Part shown: positions 37,663 to 49,430 of the stretch, one piece after another | How positions within the stretch are numbered: the stretch's first letter is position 1 | Layout: each line of letters opens with the position of its first letter | Origin: Ulva prolifera | Taxonomy: Eukaryota > Chlorophyta > Ulvophyceae > Ulvales > Ulvaceae | Length of the DNA stretch: 64,000 bases | Assembly (NCBI GenBank): GCA_023078555.1 | Contig: CM041196.1 | Coordinates: 3,100,001-3,164,000 of the forward strand | Direction: 5' to 3' | Program-made: the position numbers and the translations under genes | Notes under the pieces: generated by a model | What the model saw: only the letters and a program-made list of their open reading frames with translations | Told to the model about the DNA's origin: nothing | Databases searched by the model: none

Positions 37663-40306
37663 ATGAAAAGTTCTGGCCCTCAGGCTTCCTTTCTCACACA
37701 AACAAGCGCTGGCACAGCAGCCTTGGACTATGCAAATCATTCCAGCAACAATCCGAGTGACCAGCCTGCGGGAGCATCAGGTGGATGCACAGAGGCAGCT
37801 GAACCAGCAACTTTGTCAGCTGATCCAATAGCCCACGTACGACATTATCTGGCTCTCTGCGTGCGTTCACTCTGTTGCCAAGCATCTTTCACCGCAGATG
37901 AAGGGTTGGCTGGTCCGTGTACTCCCTCATGAGTTTTTGCACAGCGTTGGAACTTGAAGAACTGGCGGCATGCAGATCAACTTTAATCAAGTGAACCTGT
38001 CATTTCAGAAGGTGCTTCAGCTGCTGACTGACAGCCATGTCCGCATACCCAGGGCCACGCCGGACCCAGTAGCGCCCGACCCGGTGGCTGCAGGGAAGAG
38101 CAACTTCCGCCTACAGCTTCCTTCACTAGCATGGCTACTCCACAATGACCATGCAGCGGCCAGTGCAGCACCAGTCATGACACTGCCTGAGACCACTCTG
38201 ACAATAGCAGCCACATGTGTAAAGGTACGCCCTCCAACCTGGCAGGACTCATCATCGCCACAGCTCCTGTGAATTATAGCTGCTCAGATGAGTCCAAATG
38301 TGTTGGAGGCCGGGACTGACTCTACTTGAGCATACCTCGTGACCTGGTCAGTGTGCAAGTTGCCTTTACAGTCAGCACAGCAGACCAGCCATGTGCAGGA
38401 GGCACAAGCACTCCTTGTCCGGAAAGCCCTAGCACGCTGGATTGAAAGCGGCATCCTGCAGCTCAGCGATAACAGCCTGCGCCTGGCGGGTCATCCAGTG
38501 CCAGTGACCATCCCGGGTGGCGCCACCTACAGCAGCCACATCGACAAGGCAGCTGTCAGCGCAATGCATACAGACTCTTGGCAAGGGGAGACGTACGTCA
38601 TCAGCACGCCCTACGAGGCCGAAGACGCTGTCAGCGACATCCTGCATAGCTGCAACGCTGCAGCAGTGGCAGCCCGCCTGGGCACTGAGGCGCCAGGCTT
38701 CCCGAGCCCGCCAGAGAGGCTCAACTCGGGCCTGTCTGGGGTTCAGGCCGCCACGGTGCTTGGCTTTGACCTCGAGTTCAAGGCTGTCTTTCAAGCGGGG
38801 TCCCCTGTGTCACCACCCGCGCTGGTCCAGATCGCGACGCCTTGGGCGGTGTACCTCTTCCATCTCAGGTCGTTCGTCTCGTCAACACAGTTCCGGACTG
38901 ATGTTGGTGCTGTGGCGCGGGCACTTGAGGTGTGACCCTGAATGCTTCACAACTGCCCCCTGCCACTCTTTCGCTGTGCCGGAAATGGGCTCCCAGGGCA
39001 GCAACGGGATGTTTGGCGTTCTTGAAATATAGGGTCCTTTTTGGACCTTTTGGTGGGCGCAGCAGAGCTCAGCAGCGATGCACTCTGGGAGTATTGCCGT
39101 AATCCTCCAGCTTCGTGGTGTCAGACGTGCCACCACAGAATGCGAGCATTGCTCTTCCAGGTCTGCCAGGCTCACTCCACACAGCCCCGCAGACAGAACA
39201 GCTGTACTAAATCACATCTGCTAAGCAGCTGCAGTGTATCTTGTGGATGTAGAGTCAAATCTCAAAAGTGGTGTCTGTTCTACGTCGTACGGCGGGGCGG
39301 ACCATCCATGTTCGACAGGGGTTCACATCTGCGCCCACCCGCAGCGTCACCACCAGCAGAGCAGCCCCCTGCTGCCCACATCCACCCGCCTCCACATTTG
39401 CACAGCAGCAAGCCCGCTGCTTGGAGCGGTGACGCCAGTGGCGGTGCGGGTGCACACACGATGTGGCCGTGGGGGCCCTTGTCACGCCTGGCAGAACGGC
39501 ATGGCTCGAAGTGAGGGTCCAGGGGGGCGACACCGCGGACACCGACTGTGTGCGTGGCTGTTTGCAGGTGCTGCGGCCGCTCCTGGAAGCAGAGCACATC
39601 TACAAGTGCGGCGTGGGCGTCAGCGGGGACGTGATTCTCATGCGCAAGTTCGGCCACCGCATCGCCTACCGGTGCGCCCCGCCGCTCCCCAGCCCAGGCA
39701 CCTGTGCTGCATTGCAAGCGGCGTGCCAGTGCATCTGTGCCCCACAGCTCAATCTTGCGTGGCGCCTTGACACCCCACTTATTTCCGACAGTTCTAGCGT
39801 GCACAGCCAAGCACTGATGTGGTCATTTTGAACTGTTGGCGATACAAAAAAGCTTGTTTGAAGGAACAAATTCTGAGAAATCTCCTCGCTTGCCGTGGAC
39901 CTCCCACCGAGTGTGCCGCCGTTGCCCGTGCAGGGGCTTTGTGGACACGGAGCGTGTTGCGTTGGGAGCCAAGTTCAAGCGTCACTCCCTACAGGCGCTG
40001 TCCTGCCTCCTCCTCGGCCACTCGATCAGCAAGCAGCAGCAGTGCAGCAACTGGGCGGCGGCGCAGCTCAAGCCGCAGCAGGTGCGGTACGCGGCGACGG
40101 ATGCGTGGGTCTCCCGCGAGGTGTCCCTGGCTCTCGCGCCGCTGTGGTATCCTCGCGGTGGGGGCGCGGTCGACTCGCAGTGGCTTGTGGCTGCGGAGGA
40201 GCCGGCGCAAGCGGGCGCCTCGGGTGCAGCCAGTGTGGCGAGGGAGTCGGATCGGAAGAAGGCAAGGAATGGGAATGCGGTGGCTGCGGGGGCGCCGGCG
40301 AGGTGA
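37663..40306 (+). CDS. DEDDy-type 3'-5' exonuclease (WRN-exonuclease-like)
   Basis: These enzymes remove nucleotides from 3' ends using two metal ions held by D, E, D, D and a Tyr general base. Best exons are 37663-37860, 37976-38224, 38399-38929 (38372 is an alternative acceptor), 39568-39671 and 39934-40306, giving about 484 residues. All joins keep phase. Exo I is LGFDLEF (D273, E275) followed by PPALVQIATPWAVYLFHL, Exo II is KCGVGVSGDVILM (D347) and Exo III is VRYAATDAWV (Y413, D417), preceded by SNWAAAQLKPQQ as in WRN-type exonucleases. The N-terminal 260 residues have no clear domain apart from a GxPVPVTIPGG region shared with the next gene. The start ATG is the first in frame of an exon that ends at a GTGCGT donor. 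It appears complete and catalytically intact. Confidence 0.9.
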
Positions 40307-41282
40307 GGGTTGCTGTAGAGGCACGGCTGTGGGGGTGATGTGCTATGTCAGGGCGGGTCGTCGGTTGCGTCCAGCAGGTGAGAGGCAAAATGATTGAGTT
40401 GATCCAATTGAAACAGCTAGAAGTCAGGCGATGGACTTGTGCGAGTTGTGTACGATAGAGTCACGGGCTTGTGAGCTGTGTTATCTGTTGGACGTGGACC
40501 GTACTCCCGCTGCTATCCGCGAAGTGTCCACGTTCCCAGCTAATCTGTTGTCTCACATTGAAAGATCCCTATTGGCTTCACGAGGCTTATGTATATCTCT
40601 TGAGATAGTTGCGGAGTCGACGTACAGGAATTCAGACTTATTTGATGCAATGGTTCGCGACGTCACATATTGACTTCGGCAAGTCGTTTTCGATGTCGAG
40701 ACGTCACAGATGCGTACATTTGTGATTTGTACAACTCGGGATGGCTCAGTCGGATGTTTCGGCCGATGGACAGAATTCGGGAGACAACACGATTGAAATG
40801 TCTCCGGATGCATCAGCTGGCAGCGGTTTGTTTTGGGTGTTCCACCAAAGGTCTACATTGAAACATCTACATACACTTTTATTTTGTTAGGCTGCTGTAG
40901 AACGTGTGCCGGGGGGTCAACCGACAGGAGAGTACACATCATACCTGCATCCAAATGTCTCAGTAACCTGGACCCGGAAAACGTCTCCAGGATTCAGTTA
41001 CAGCGCTGAAAGATATCATGATATGATCCATGCGTGACTGCTCTGACCTTATATATGGCAAGCAACTGGACATATCCAACAAGGTCTTGACTCACTCTCA
41101 AAGCTCCAGCGTCCTCACCACCTGTGCCTGAAAGACTTCGTTCAGCTGTTTCACATCTCACTCCACAATCATCTTTCAACTTCCAGCCCACCGGTTGAAG
41201 CTGAGTTGTCTGGTTACACAGGGCCAACCTCTGCCAGCTGCGCCCTGTCTGGCAACAATCCATACGAACACAGCACAAACCC
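40307..41282. other. Spacer between the tandem exonuclease genes
   Basis: An 80-codon plus-strand frame at 40431-40673 (MDLCELCTIESRACELCYLL) has no recognised family. GGGATGGCTCAGTCGG near 40739 resembles a tRNA 5' half but no tRNA fold follows. The upstream exons of the paralogue are probably in the right half. Confidence 0.4.
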
Positions 41283-42432
41283 ATGATTATGGCAGCAAAT
41301 GACACCGTTCATATACCGGGCAGCGGTACCTACTGTAGCGCCATCAGTGCAGAGCAGCTGGCCAGTCTGCCAAAGCAGGAGTGGCAAGGACGAGTGCATG
41401 TTGCCATGACTGTCACGGAAGCACAGCGGGCGGTTGCCAACATCCTCAGCCATTGCCGCAGAGCGTCTAAAGTCCAACGCACGGAAGCTGCCCTCGGCGT
41501 ATGTCTGTGGCCTTCACATGGCACAACTCATACCGGCAAAGGCTCTGACAGGTCGCCTTCGGTGCTCCAGGCAAGCTTCATCAACCTAGCGAACTTGACA
41601 TGGTATCCTGACTGCAACACTTACATCCACTGGGCAATCAACGAAGTTATGGTGCTGCGTTGTATCCAACATTGGAGGGTGTGGCTACCAGATTGACCAA
41701 GCGTACAGTCCAGGCATCAGTGACTGAAGCATACTGAAGCCATGAGCACATGCAGGTGGCCACGTCTAGTGCAGTCTACGTGTTTCCCCTGCTGTCCCCA
41801 AGAGCTGAGGCACTCTCCATGGAGGTGACCAAGGTCCTCGATGTGCTCCAGCCTCTGCTGGCTGCCCCAGATGTGTTCAAGTGCGGCGTTGGGAGAGGCG
41901 TTCATGAGGCACTACAGGCTCAGCAGCAAGGGCAGCTGCAGCTGAGGTATACTCCACACCTGTACAGCTAGGTGCAGACAGTACAATGTTGATGATGTGT
42001 TGATGTTGAAGCTGTGTCAATGCTGATGCTGTGCAATTGCTTCAGGCACAGTAGCTGCACAAGTACGTGCGCTATTCCAGAAAGACATAGCGTCCGTGAG
42101 CACAAAATCAGTTATTTCAATCCGTGTCCGTTTCGTGCACTTCAGGACAACAGAAGCTCTGATGCAGGGGCTTTGTAGACCTGGCTCCACTGGCGCACAG
42201 AGGCGGCTTTCAGCAGCTGAGCCTGGAAGCTCTGAGTGGCATGCTTCTTGGACACACGTTTGACCATCAGCCCGGGCCAAATCAACAAAGGCCCGAAGAA
42301 GGCACGCCCGCATCTGATGGAGGGCAACGCATTGGAACGTTGGCATGGGTCGTGAGAGAGATTGCAGTGAAGCTTGCGCCGCTGTGGCTGCCCCTCCAGC
42401 ACCCTCACTTCGCTGATCTGCTGTTTGTGTGA
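41283..42432 (+). CDS. Exonuclease paralogue, apparently catalytically dead
   Basis: Three segments line up with the gene at 37663-40306. The first, ending 41498 (GTATGT donor), reads VHIPGSGTYCSAISAEQ then LPKQEWQGRVHVAMTVTEAQ, and matches VTIPGGATYSSHIDKAA...SWQGETYVISTPYEAE. The second, 41756-41947, reads VATSSAVYVFPLLSP and DVLQPLLAAPDVFKCGVGRG. The third, 42168-42432, reads GFVDLAPLAHRGG, LSLEALSGMLLGHTF and LAPLWLPLQHP. The 41947/42168 junction keeps the same split Arg codon as in the intact gene. At Exo II the Asp is replaced (GVGRGVHEAL). At Exo III, VRYAATDAWV has become QRIGTLAWV, losing Tyr and Asp. Exo I is not found; the best candidate is ANLTW at about 41599, with D and E replaced by N and T. 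Frames contain no internal stops. Exon boundaries between 41498 and 41756 and the 5' end are unresolved. Confidence 0.7.
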
Positions 42433-43803
42433 GAGCGCCCCACCATGGAGAGCGGACGATGCAGATCAGACATGGCAGCACGGGGTCTCCAAACCCTTTA
42501 TAACATGTACTGAAGCGAACTCTGGTACTTGTGGGCGAACAGCGCACCGGTCTGGCGTTCGCGCGTTTCTGTCATCTGTCCTTTGATCTGGGACACGTGT
42601 ACGGTAGTCCAGCAGCCCTACCTGTGACATGATCCTTTGTGCCTCAGAATACCTGGGCTGCAAGCTGTGTTTGCTGTTCACGTACAACACCACATGCCGG
42701 CTGCTTCCACTCTGCACGCCTTTCGCTCCCGTGTTTCGCCGGGACTCATGAATGGCTGAGATGACGCACGATTGCAGCTGGAACAACAGCACTGGGCTTG
42801 TCTTGAGGTGGCCCTCCCGATGCCCTCCTCGTTCCAGGCCTAGCTGTTATCAGGGCTGGCCTGATGCGCCACAATCCCACCGTGGGCTTGTGTTGCTGCA
42901 GCATGCATGTGTCCAGGACGACATGTTGACCGGTCAGGTTCCAGACGTGCATGCGGCGCTACATGCCTTTGTTTTTTTTGTAAATTACAATCCCGCGTGC
43001 TGACCAAATCATCATATAGAAATGTGCACCAGCCCTTCCACCAACAAGAAACGACTCCCGATGCTCTGCTCAGATTGCAACATCGCATGGTACAGAAAGG
43101 GCTGATCTGAAATGGCTGCAGTTAGGTTCACTGTGCCTCACAGCCTTGCCCGCTTTCTAATGGCACAACCGCACCGTCCACTGCACTGGGCTGTTGTGCT
43201 GCTACGCCCCACAAGCCACGTGGCCACAGCCTTGCCACAGGCCCTTGTGCTGCAGCAGCATCTGCACATGAGTCACAAGGCTCAGGCGCTCGGCAGCAGC
43301 TGTCACACAACACGTGCAGGAACAGGCGCAGGCCCGCACCAGCCTCCACAGGCGAGCAACCGAAAATCCCCGTCGCAAGCAATAACATATAAGTAATATT
43401 AAAAAAAGACACCGGCAGACCTACCGCGCCGTCCTGCACCATTCACCGCATACCATCGACACACCCCTCCCGCGCACTCACCATCGGCGCATGTACCATT
43501 GGACCTCTCAACGCACATACGTCCGACAGCGCTTGTCAAGACGACCATGAGCTTGCATCGCGCGCCTACCAGAGCCGCATGTTCACATGCCTATGGGTGT
43601 GGCTGAATCCATCAACACGCGCCCCCCCGGCTGCATGCGGCACTTCGACGGGCCATCTCCAGATGAGCAGTCGCACCCACTCGCCTTAGCCACAAGCCAA
43701 GCCGCTACCGTGCCTCGTGCCGCTCAAGCCTGCCCCCCCCCCTCTAACCTACACAGACCCAACCTCCTTCCCCGCTGCGGCGGCGCGCCGCTACCTCCCC
43801 CGG
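42433..43803. other. Intergenic between convergent genes
   Basis: Frames at 42752-43003 and 43112-43396 (plus) show no family. The right end should contain the 3' UTR of the RBR ligase gene on the minus strand. Confidence 0.45.
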
Positions 43804-46800
43804 CTATGCCCGGCGGCAGCTGGCGCAGCGGCAAGCCGGCGAGCCCTCCGTGCCGGCGAGGGGGTGGTGCCAGACCTTGTAGTGGCAGGGGTGGTTCGCG
43901 ATCTCGTAGTGCTTGTACCGGACCTGCGTGATGTCCTCGCCGCAGAGGAAGCAGAAGTTCGTGCCGCAGTGCTCCTTGCACACGACGCGGTTGCACTGCC
44001 CGTCCGCCTTCCACGCCTCGTAGCCGCACTTCGGGCACCGCTGCCACGTCTTGCCGCGGTTCTGCTCGTGCCTGCACACCCGCCCGCCGCCGTCAGCGCG
44101 CGACCAATGCAGCTGACGCAAGGGCGCGGGGCAGGTACGCGGCCGCAGCCCACGGCCGCAAACAGTTGCAAGCGGTCCTCGCCGCATGCACCGGCATGGC
44201 CACTGCTAACACGACCTGATGAAGACGGACACATCTCGCGTGCTCCTGCAGTGATGACAATGGCCGAGGCACAGCCCTGGAAAAGAGGCTGACGCACACA
44301 GCAGGCGTTCTGTGGAGAGCACAGAGGGGCGTGGAGGGGGGGCACACCCTGCGTTGGCTTCCCGTTCAAGTCGCTGGCGCTCAGCGGCAGATTTCGCGTT
44401 GTCGGCTTCCTGCAGGAACTCCGTGCACGTCTTGCCGGCGTGCCAGCGCACGAGCGTGCCCATCGCGTCGCCGCAGTGCAGGCAGTAGCGCATCTCGCAC
44501 GTGTCACACCACATGTCACGGCCCTCGTGCCACCGCGGCCGCTTGCCAACGTCACCTGCACCGCAGCGCCCGCTCGTACCCCGGCTCGCTGCATCAGCAT
44601 GCTCATGTCGACGCACGCGCCGGGGCGGCTGGGATGTTCCATTTGCGACAGGTCGCCCTTGTGACAGGTGGAATGCACAGGCGATCCACGCAGCAACAAA
44701 AGGTCTGCTACTATCCCCTTTTGCCGTCCGCCGGGGTGTTGCGGGCCCCATGGCAGTCGATGGTGGCCGAGTGCTGTCCTGCACGCACACCGTGCAAGGG
44801 CTTACGGTAGCATGATTGCCTTGCACCTCCCCGCGCTGTTCCGCTTCAAATCGCCGCCGGATACACATGGATACACATGGATACACATGGATACACATGG
44901 ATACTGCCCGTCGCCCCACCAGATTCGTGTCCAACGCATGCGGGGGCCGCCGCTTCGGGGCAAGGGGGGGCCGCACCCGCACCCGCACCCGCGTCGGCAT
45001 CACCGTCGCTGCTGCTATCGCCGTCATCGGCGGCCCTGGCGCCGTTCTCGCCCTCGTCCCCGTCCCCGCCCCCGCCGAGGTCCTCGGCCTCGATGGCGTA
45101 GAAGAACTGGCAGTCGGGGTGGGGGCACTGCACGATCGTGTCACGGTTCGCCGTGCGGTACCACTGCTCCTGCAGGTAGAGCACCCTGCACCCCAGCACG
45201 CGCCCCTGAGCCCCTTGCAGGCTCAGCCTGAACGCATGCATGCATGCATGCATGCGCAGCAGTCATGCGTCGGCGCTCGGGCACCCTGCCTCATGCTTGT
45301 GCGGGTGGTGGGCGCCCTGGAGTGGATCGGGTCTCCAGCCGTGACTCGAGCACGTATCAACGGGGCTTGCAGATCAGCGCCGCAGCTTGCGGACGATGCC
45401 ATGCTTGAATTCCGCCTTGGATTCAAGGCGAAACTCGACTCAGCGTGGGTTTGTGGTAGTCTGGCCGCATCACGCATTGGAGCAGGCTCCGGACGGCCCG
45501 GCATCGGGTGACCATTCATGGCGATGCATGAACACGCAAACCCCCACGCATGTGTACATGTGTGACGCCTTGTGATAGCTGCCTCGGCTAATCAAGAGAT
45601 AGCCAACAGCTGTGCAGGCACTGACCTCTGCACCGGTACATGGCTCCCTGCAATCTCCCATTGCAGGGCTTGAATTGGGCGAGCCGATCACATCGCTGGC
45701 AGCTGCATTGCAATCAACATGAGCACCACACAGCACATGCTCTTCAGCATGCGGCTGAGTAAATCCAAATTTACTTTACCTGACGTGCTACCATAAGCTG
45801 CTGAGTCGCTGCCCTGACGCCGTTGTGCATGCAGTCAAAGCAGGCCGCACCTCGCCATCTGGTCCTCCGAGAGCAGCTCCCGGATCTGGCGGGGGGGGAT
45901 GTAGCAGCAGCCGCCGTCGCGCTGGGCGGCGCCGCCGTGCAGCGCGCAGCGCTCGCAGCGCGCCGCGGAGCACACCGGGCAGCGCATGCGGAAGCGCTGC
46001 TCCTCGGCCTCCTGGCAGATGTACTGCACGACGGCGTCCGTGCTGATCCAGTGGTTGCAGCAGCGCTTGCTCCACTGCCCGATGCACGTGCCCTCCTCCT
46101 CCTGCACCCCCAGCCCCACCCGTCACTGCTGAACACGTCCGCCGAAGTATGGGTGCCCCGGGATGCCACCCCGGCCCCCTGAACCGCCATCGCAATATTG
46201 CAGTTGCAGCAGAACCACCAGGCATCGCCGCGATAAGTCGAGTATGTACGCTGCAATGACGGCGCCGTGATGAGCCTGGGGTGACGGTGTCTGTGTGATT
46301 GCACAGTTGCATCAGCGTCGGCGGACGGGGCAAGAGCCGGCACCTTGCTGCACTCGATGAAGAGGAGGGGGCACTCGAAGGTGGGCCCGGCCTGTTCGTC
46401 GGCGATGATGGCGGTGCGGTCGAGGTCCGCGATGTCCTGCCGCGTCGCCTGGCTCACCGCATCGAGCAGCTGCACGACGTGCTCGTCCACGGCCGCCTGC
46501 GCCTGCCGCGCCGCCGCCGCCTCGCGCGCCTGCCGCTCCTCCTCCTCCTGGGCCAGCCGGGCGGCCTTGAGACCCTGCACATGCATGCCTGCCGAGTTCC
46601 GGTTTACTGCATGCAGAGGTTGGGCGAGAGACTCAACGGGAGGATGCAGCTTGTACGGCTGTACTGAAGATGCAGCGCTGCTCTGCCGATGCTGACCTTT
46701 GAAACCTGCGATGTGCCCAGTAAGACATAGGCTGTTTGTATCTCATGCATTCTGGCTGTACAGCTGTGCAGGGCAAGGCGGGAGAGTGTAATGGAGCGGC

Positions 46801-47492
46801 ACCTGTAGCTCTCGCTGCCTTGCCTCCTCAGCGAGCGCTTGTTCAGCAGCCCAGGCTTCTGCCGCCAGCTGCGCGTCTGCTTCTTCGTTGCAATCATTCA
46901 TGGCCTCCTGATCCCTGGAATATTCTTCTTGCAAGCGCCGGGCACAACGCTCATCCGCTGCCTCCTGCTGTGTCATTGCGAGGACCTGAGCTTGATACTC
47001 TCTGATGTCGTCACGCCTACCCCCTGAGCTGCTCGGGCTTGACCCGGCAGGTGTACCGAATAAATCTCCAGGTGGTATTCTGGGGCTGCTAGACACAATG
47101 GCTGGGTCTGCCGGAGAGATGGGATAGCAGGGGAAGTGTTGTGATAAGCCTGGGGAGGAACTGATGATCACAGGAATATGATCTGGAAGGACATTTGCCG
47201 CTTCAGAGCTTGAAACAGGATCCACTGGAGGTGTAGGTGTTGGTGGAGCAGACGGTATCATGCTGCACGAGAGGTCAGGTGCAAGCGCCGGTGCTGACAC
47301 TTCTGCATCAATGCCTGCTGTGGGGCTTAGGGCGGGCTGATTGGCGCCCACATCTGCCATTGATTGCAGCCTCTGCTCTCTGTCCAGCTCTCGTGCTATG
47401 GCCTCGTCTTTCTGCTCCTGTTCTTTTTTCTTCTGTTTTTCTCTTTCAAGCTCAGCCCGCTCTTGGGCAAGAATATGGCGCACTGCCGCCAT
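43804..47492 (-). CDS. RBR-type E3 ubiquitin ligase (RING1-IBR-RING2)
   Basis: RBR ligases pass ubiquitin through a thioester on a RING2 cysteine. Six minus-strand exons, 47492-46803, 46574-46344, 46101-45851, 45185-44989, 44555-44348 and 44071-43804, join in phase to 614 residues. Residues 1-30 and 180-270 are charged, Gln/Glu/Ala-rich helices (RAELEREKQKKKEQEQKDE, ARRLQEEYSRDQEAM); 50-150 is Pro/Ser-rich and disordered. A degenerate RING1 spans about 298-351 (C298, C305, CCNH 321-324, CPVC 348-351). The IBR has C411, C416, CDTC 473-476 and CLHC 481-484, split by an acidic Gly/Asp insertion. RING2 is CPKC 538-541, GQCNRVVC with the expected catalytic C552, then CKEHC and CFLC 566-569; the usual His after the catalytic Cys is Arg. 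Intron 3 carries repeat copy E, and intron 4 has three possible donors. Confidence 0.93.
44859..44904 (+). repeat. ATACACATGG minisatellite (about 4.5 units)
   Basis: Four exact copies of a 10-bp unit plus a partial, inside intron 4 of the RBR ligase gene. Confidence 0.95.
45751..45780 (+). repeat. Interspersed short repeat, copy E (3' core only)
   Basis: GCGGCTGAGTAAATCCAAATTTACTTTACC matches the right end of copies B, C and D (CGGCTCAGTAAATTCAGATTTACTTTAC). It lies within intron 3 of the RBR gene, antisense to it. Confidence 0.6.
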
Positions 47493-49430
47493 ACTCTTCT
47501 CCTCGAGGGGACTACAGGGAGTTTAGCGGGCCGTGAGCACTTGCCTGGCTGATGTATCAGTCTGGCACCGTCAGTTGTTCACAGGATGTGGGCATGACTC
47601 CTATCATGACAGATCAGAAGTGCAAGGCACACTTCCCGACATACTTTTGCACCTGAGCATACCTCAAAGCTACTTCGTCGATGGAATGCGGGCCGGCACA
47701 CGTTGAAGTGCCTGCTGCGCGCCAGGACGGGCCTGCCTGGTCCGTAGCCATGATAGCGTTCTCCGCTGAGATTCAAGAATGAGATTTTGATCGATAGAAC
47801 TCAAAATCTGATATCTCTGCATGCTTCGAAGCATTGTGGCGATCGGTTGTTCGCACGCTGCTATTCAGTCCTCTCAAGGGGCAAAAAGAATGCCTGACAC
47901 AATCACACAATACACGGCAATGATGCAGTATGGCTGCAGCAGTACATAAGCACCCAATTTATAATGAACATCGGCGGGCGCGCACTCGATTGACACAAGC
48001 CCACGAACGGGTCCGCAGGCTCTGTACTACGCGCGGAAGTTGTGCTCTGCTGCCGCTGAACAGCGCAGAACACTGAACAGACTGCACCCTGTTACAGCGC
48101 CTGAAACAGAAGGGATGATCGGAACCATGTAGGTTCTGTTGGCCGTGCACTCAATCCCTGAACTTGCTGTCGAAAACGATCACACGCGCACATCGATACC
48201 GCTGGTTTGTATTCGTACCAACATTGACTGCGTACAACCAAGCCAGCGTTCTGGCAGCCCTGAGTATTACGCGGATTCGTTTCCAAAGTCTAATGCTGCA
48301 GCGCTGCATGAACCGCTTTCCGGTCACCTCCAACGCTGGCACGCAGCGCCGCGTGAGAGCTAGCATGCAAAGGCTCGAACAATTATGTACACAGGGCAGA
48401 GCACTGAGCGGTCTTTGAGACCAATAGAAACAGAAACAAGCTGGAAGGGTACCATGCCATCTTCACAGGCGCACTGGCATCATCATATCAAGGAGCGGAC
48501 ATGGATCTCTCCATGGACACTCGCATATATGTGCAATATGTCGGCAGCTTCAGCGCTAGCGGTTCGATTGCCTGTGGCAAATTAGTGGTATGACCGCTAC
48601 AGCACTGGGGTCCTGTATGGCAATGGGCAGCAATTCATATTGACCTGCAGCGTTATAGAGGTCATCACTTAATTGCTACATCAGCCATATATTACACCTG
48701 TTGCGAGTGCCATGCTACTACAACACAAGTCAATGGACAGATTGCTGATGAAGTACTGCAGGAACAGTAGCCATGTTTCCTTTGTCTTGAAAACCCCGGG
48801 CCCAAACTTGCGATATGTAGCATGTGGCCATGGTATCTCGAGGTATGTGTCTGACACTTCCCCACTTCAGCAGGAGCAAGACTAGTTCTGCCTGGAGCAT
48901 TCGCTACCAGAGGACCCATCGAGTGATGACTCCATGCTGTTCTACACACTCCCCGTGGCCACGTGGGAGTACTCATGTTCGGACAATCTAGCTAGAATCT
49001 GAGTGCTGCAGCATGGCCACTGTGGACAATGCATTTGACTCGCAGCCAGGTGCCTCTTCTAGGCGGTGTTGCAGCCGCCTCGATGTAGCTGCGACGTACC
49101 TGCACGTGATGGGGCTCAGTGCAGCATCCGCACCGACATGCATAGTGGCTACGTGGTCGCAGTGAGGTTGACCTGTCGGTGCATGCTGGCAAAAGAACGC
49201 TGGATGAATGAGCAACGGCATAGCTCGGCTAGGCTCGGCTGGTCTGTCGCGCCGCAGCTCAACAGATCGCGAGGAGGATTCCGCAACGTGTCGTCATTCG
49301 TCGAGTCCGCGACCGTTCCCTTGTCTGTCCCTGCCCATCTATATGACCCGGTACACAAACAGCGCCAAGCGCGTGTCCATAAGCTGCCTGTTGAAGCTAT
49401 CAACTGTGCACGCTTTTTGGGGACTACGCC
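47493..49430. other. Shared upstream region of two divergent ubiquitin-ligase-type genes
   Basis: About 1.9 kb separates the RBR start (47492, minus) from the F-box start (49431, plus). No further gene is supported; short frames at 48139-48418 and 49066-49473 lack domains. It may hold promoters for both genes. Confidence 0.45.

Noticed and set aside
40732..40800. GGGATGGCTCAGTCGG, resembling a tRNA 5' half
   Set aside because: No T-arm or pairing acceptor stem follows within tRNA length.
41283..42432. Calling the second exonuclease copy an active enzyme
   Set aside because: The Exo II and Exo III metal-binding and Tyr residues are replaced in otherwise alignable segments, and no intact Exo I motif was found.
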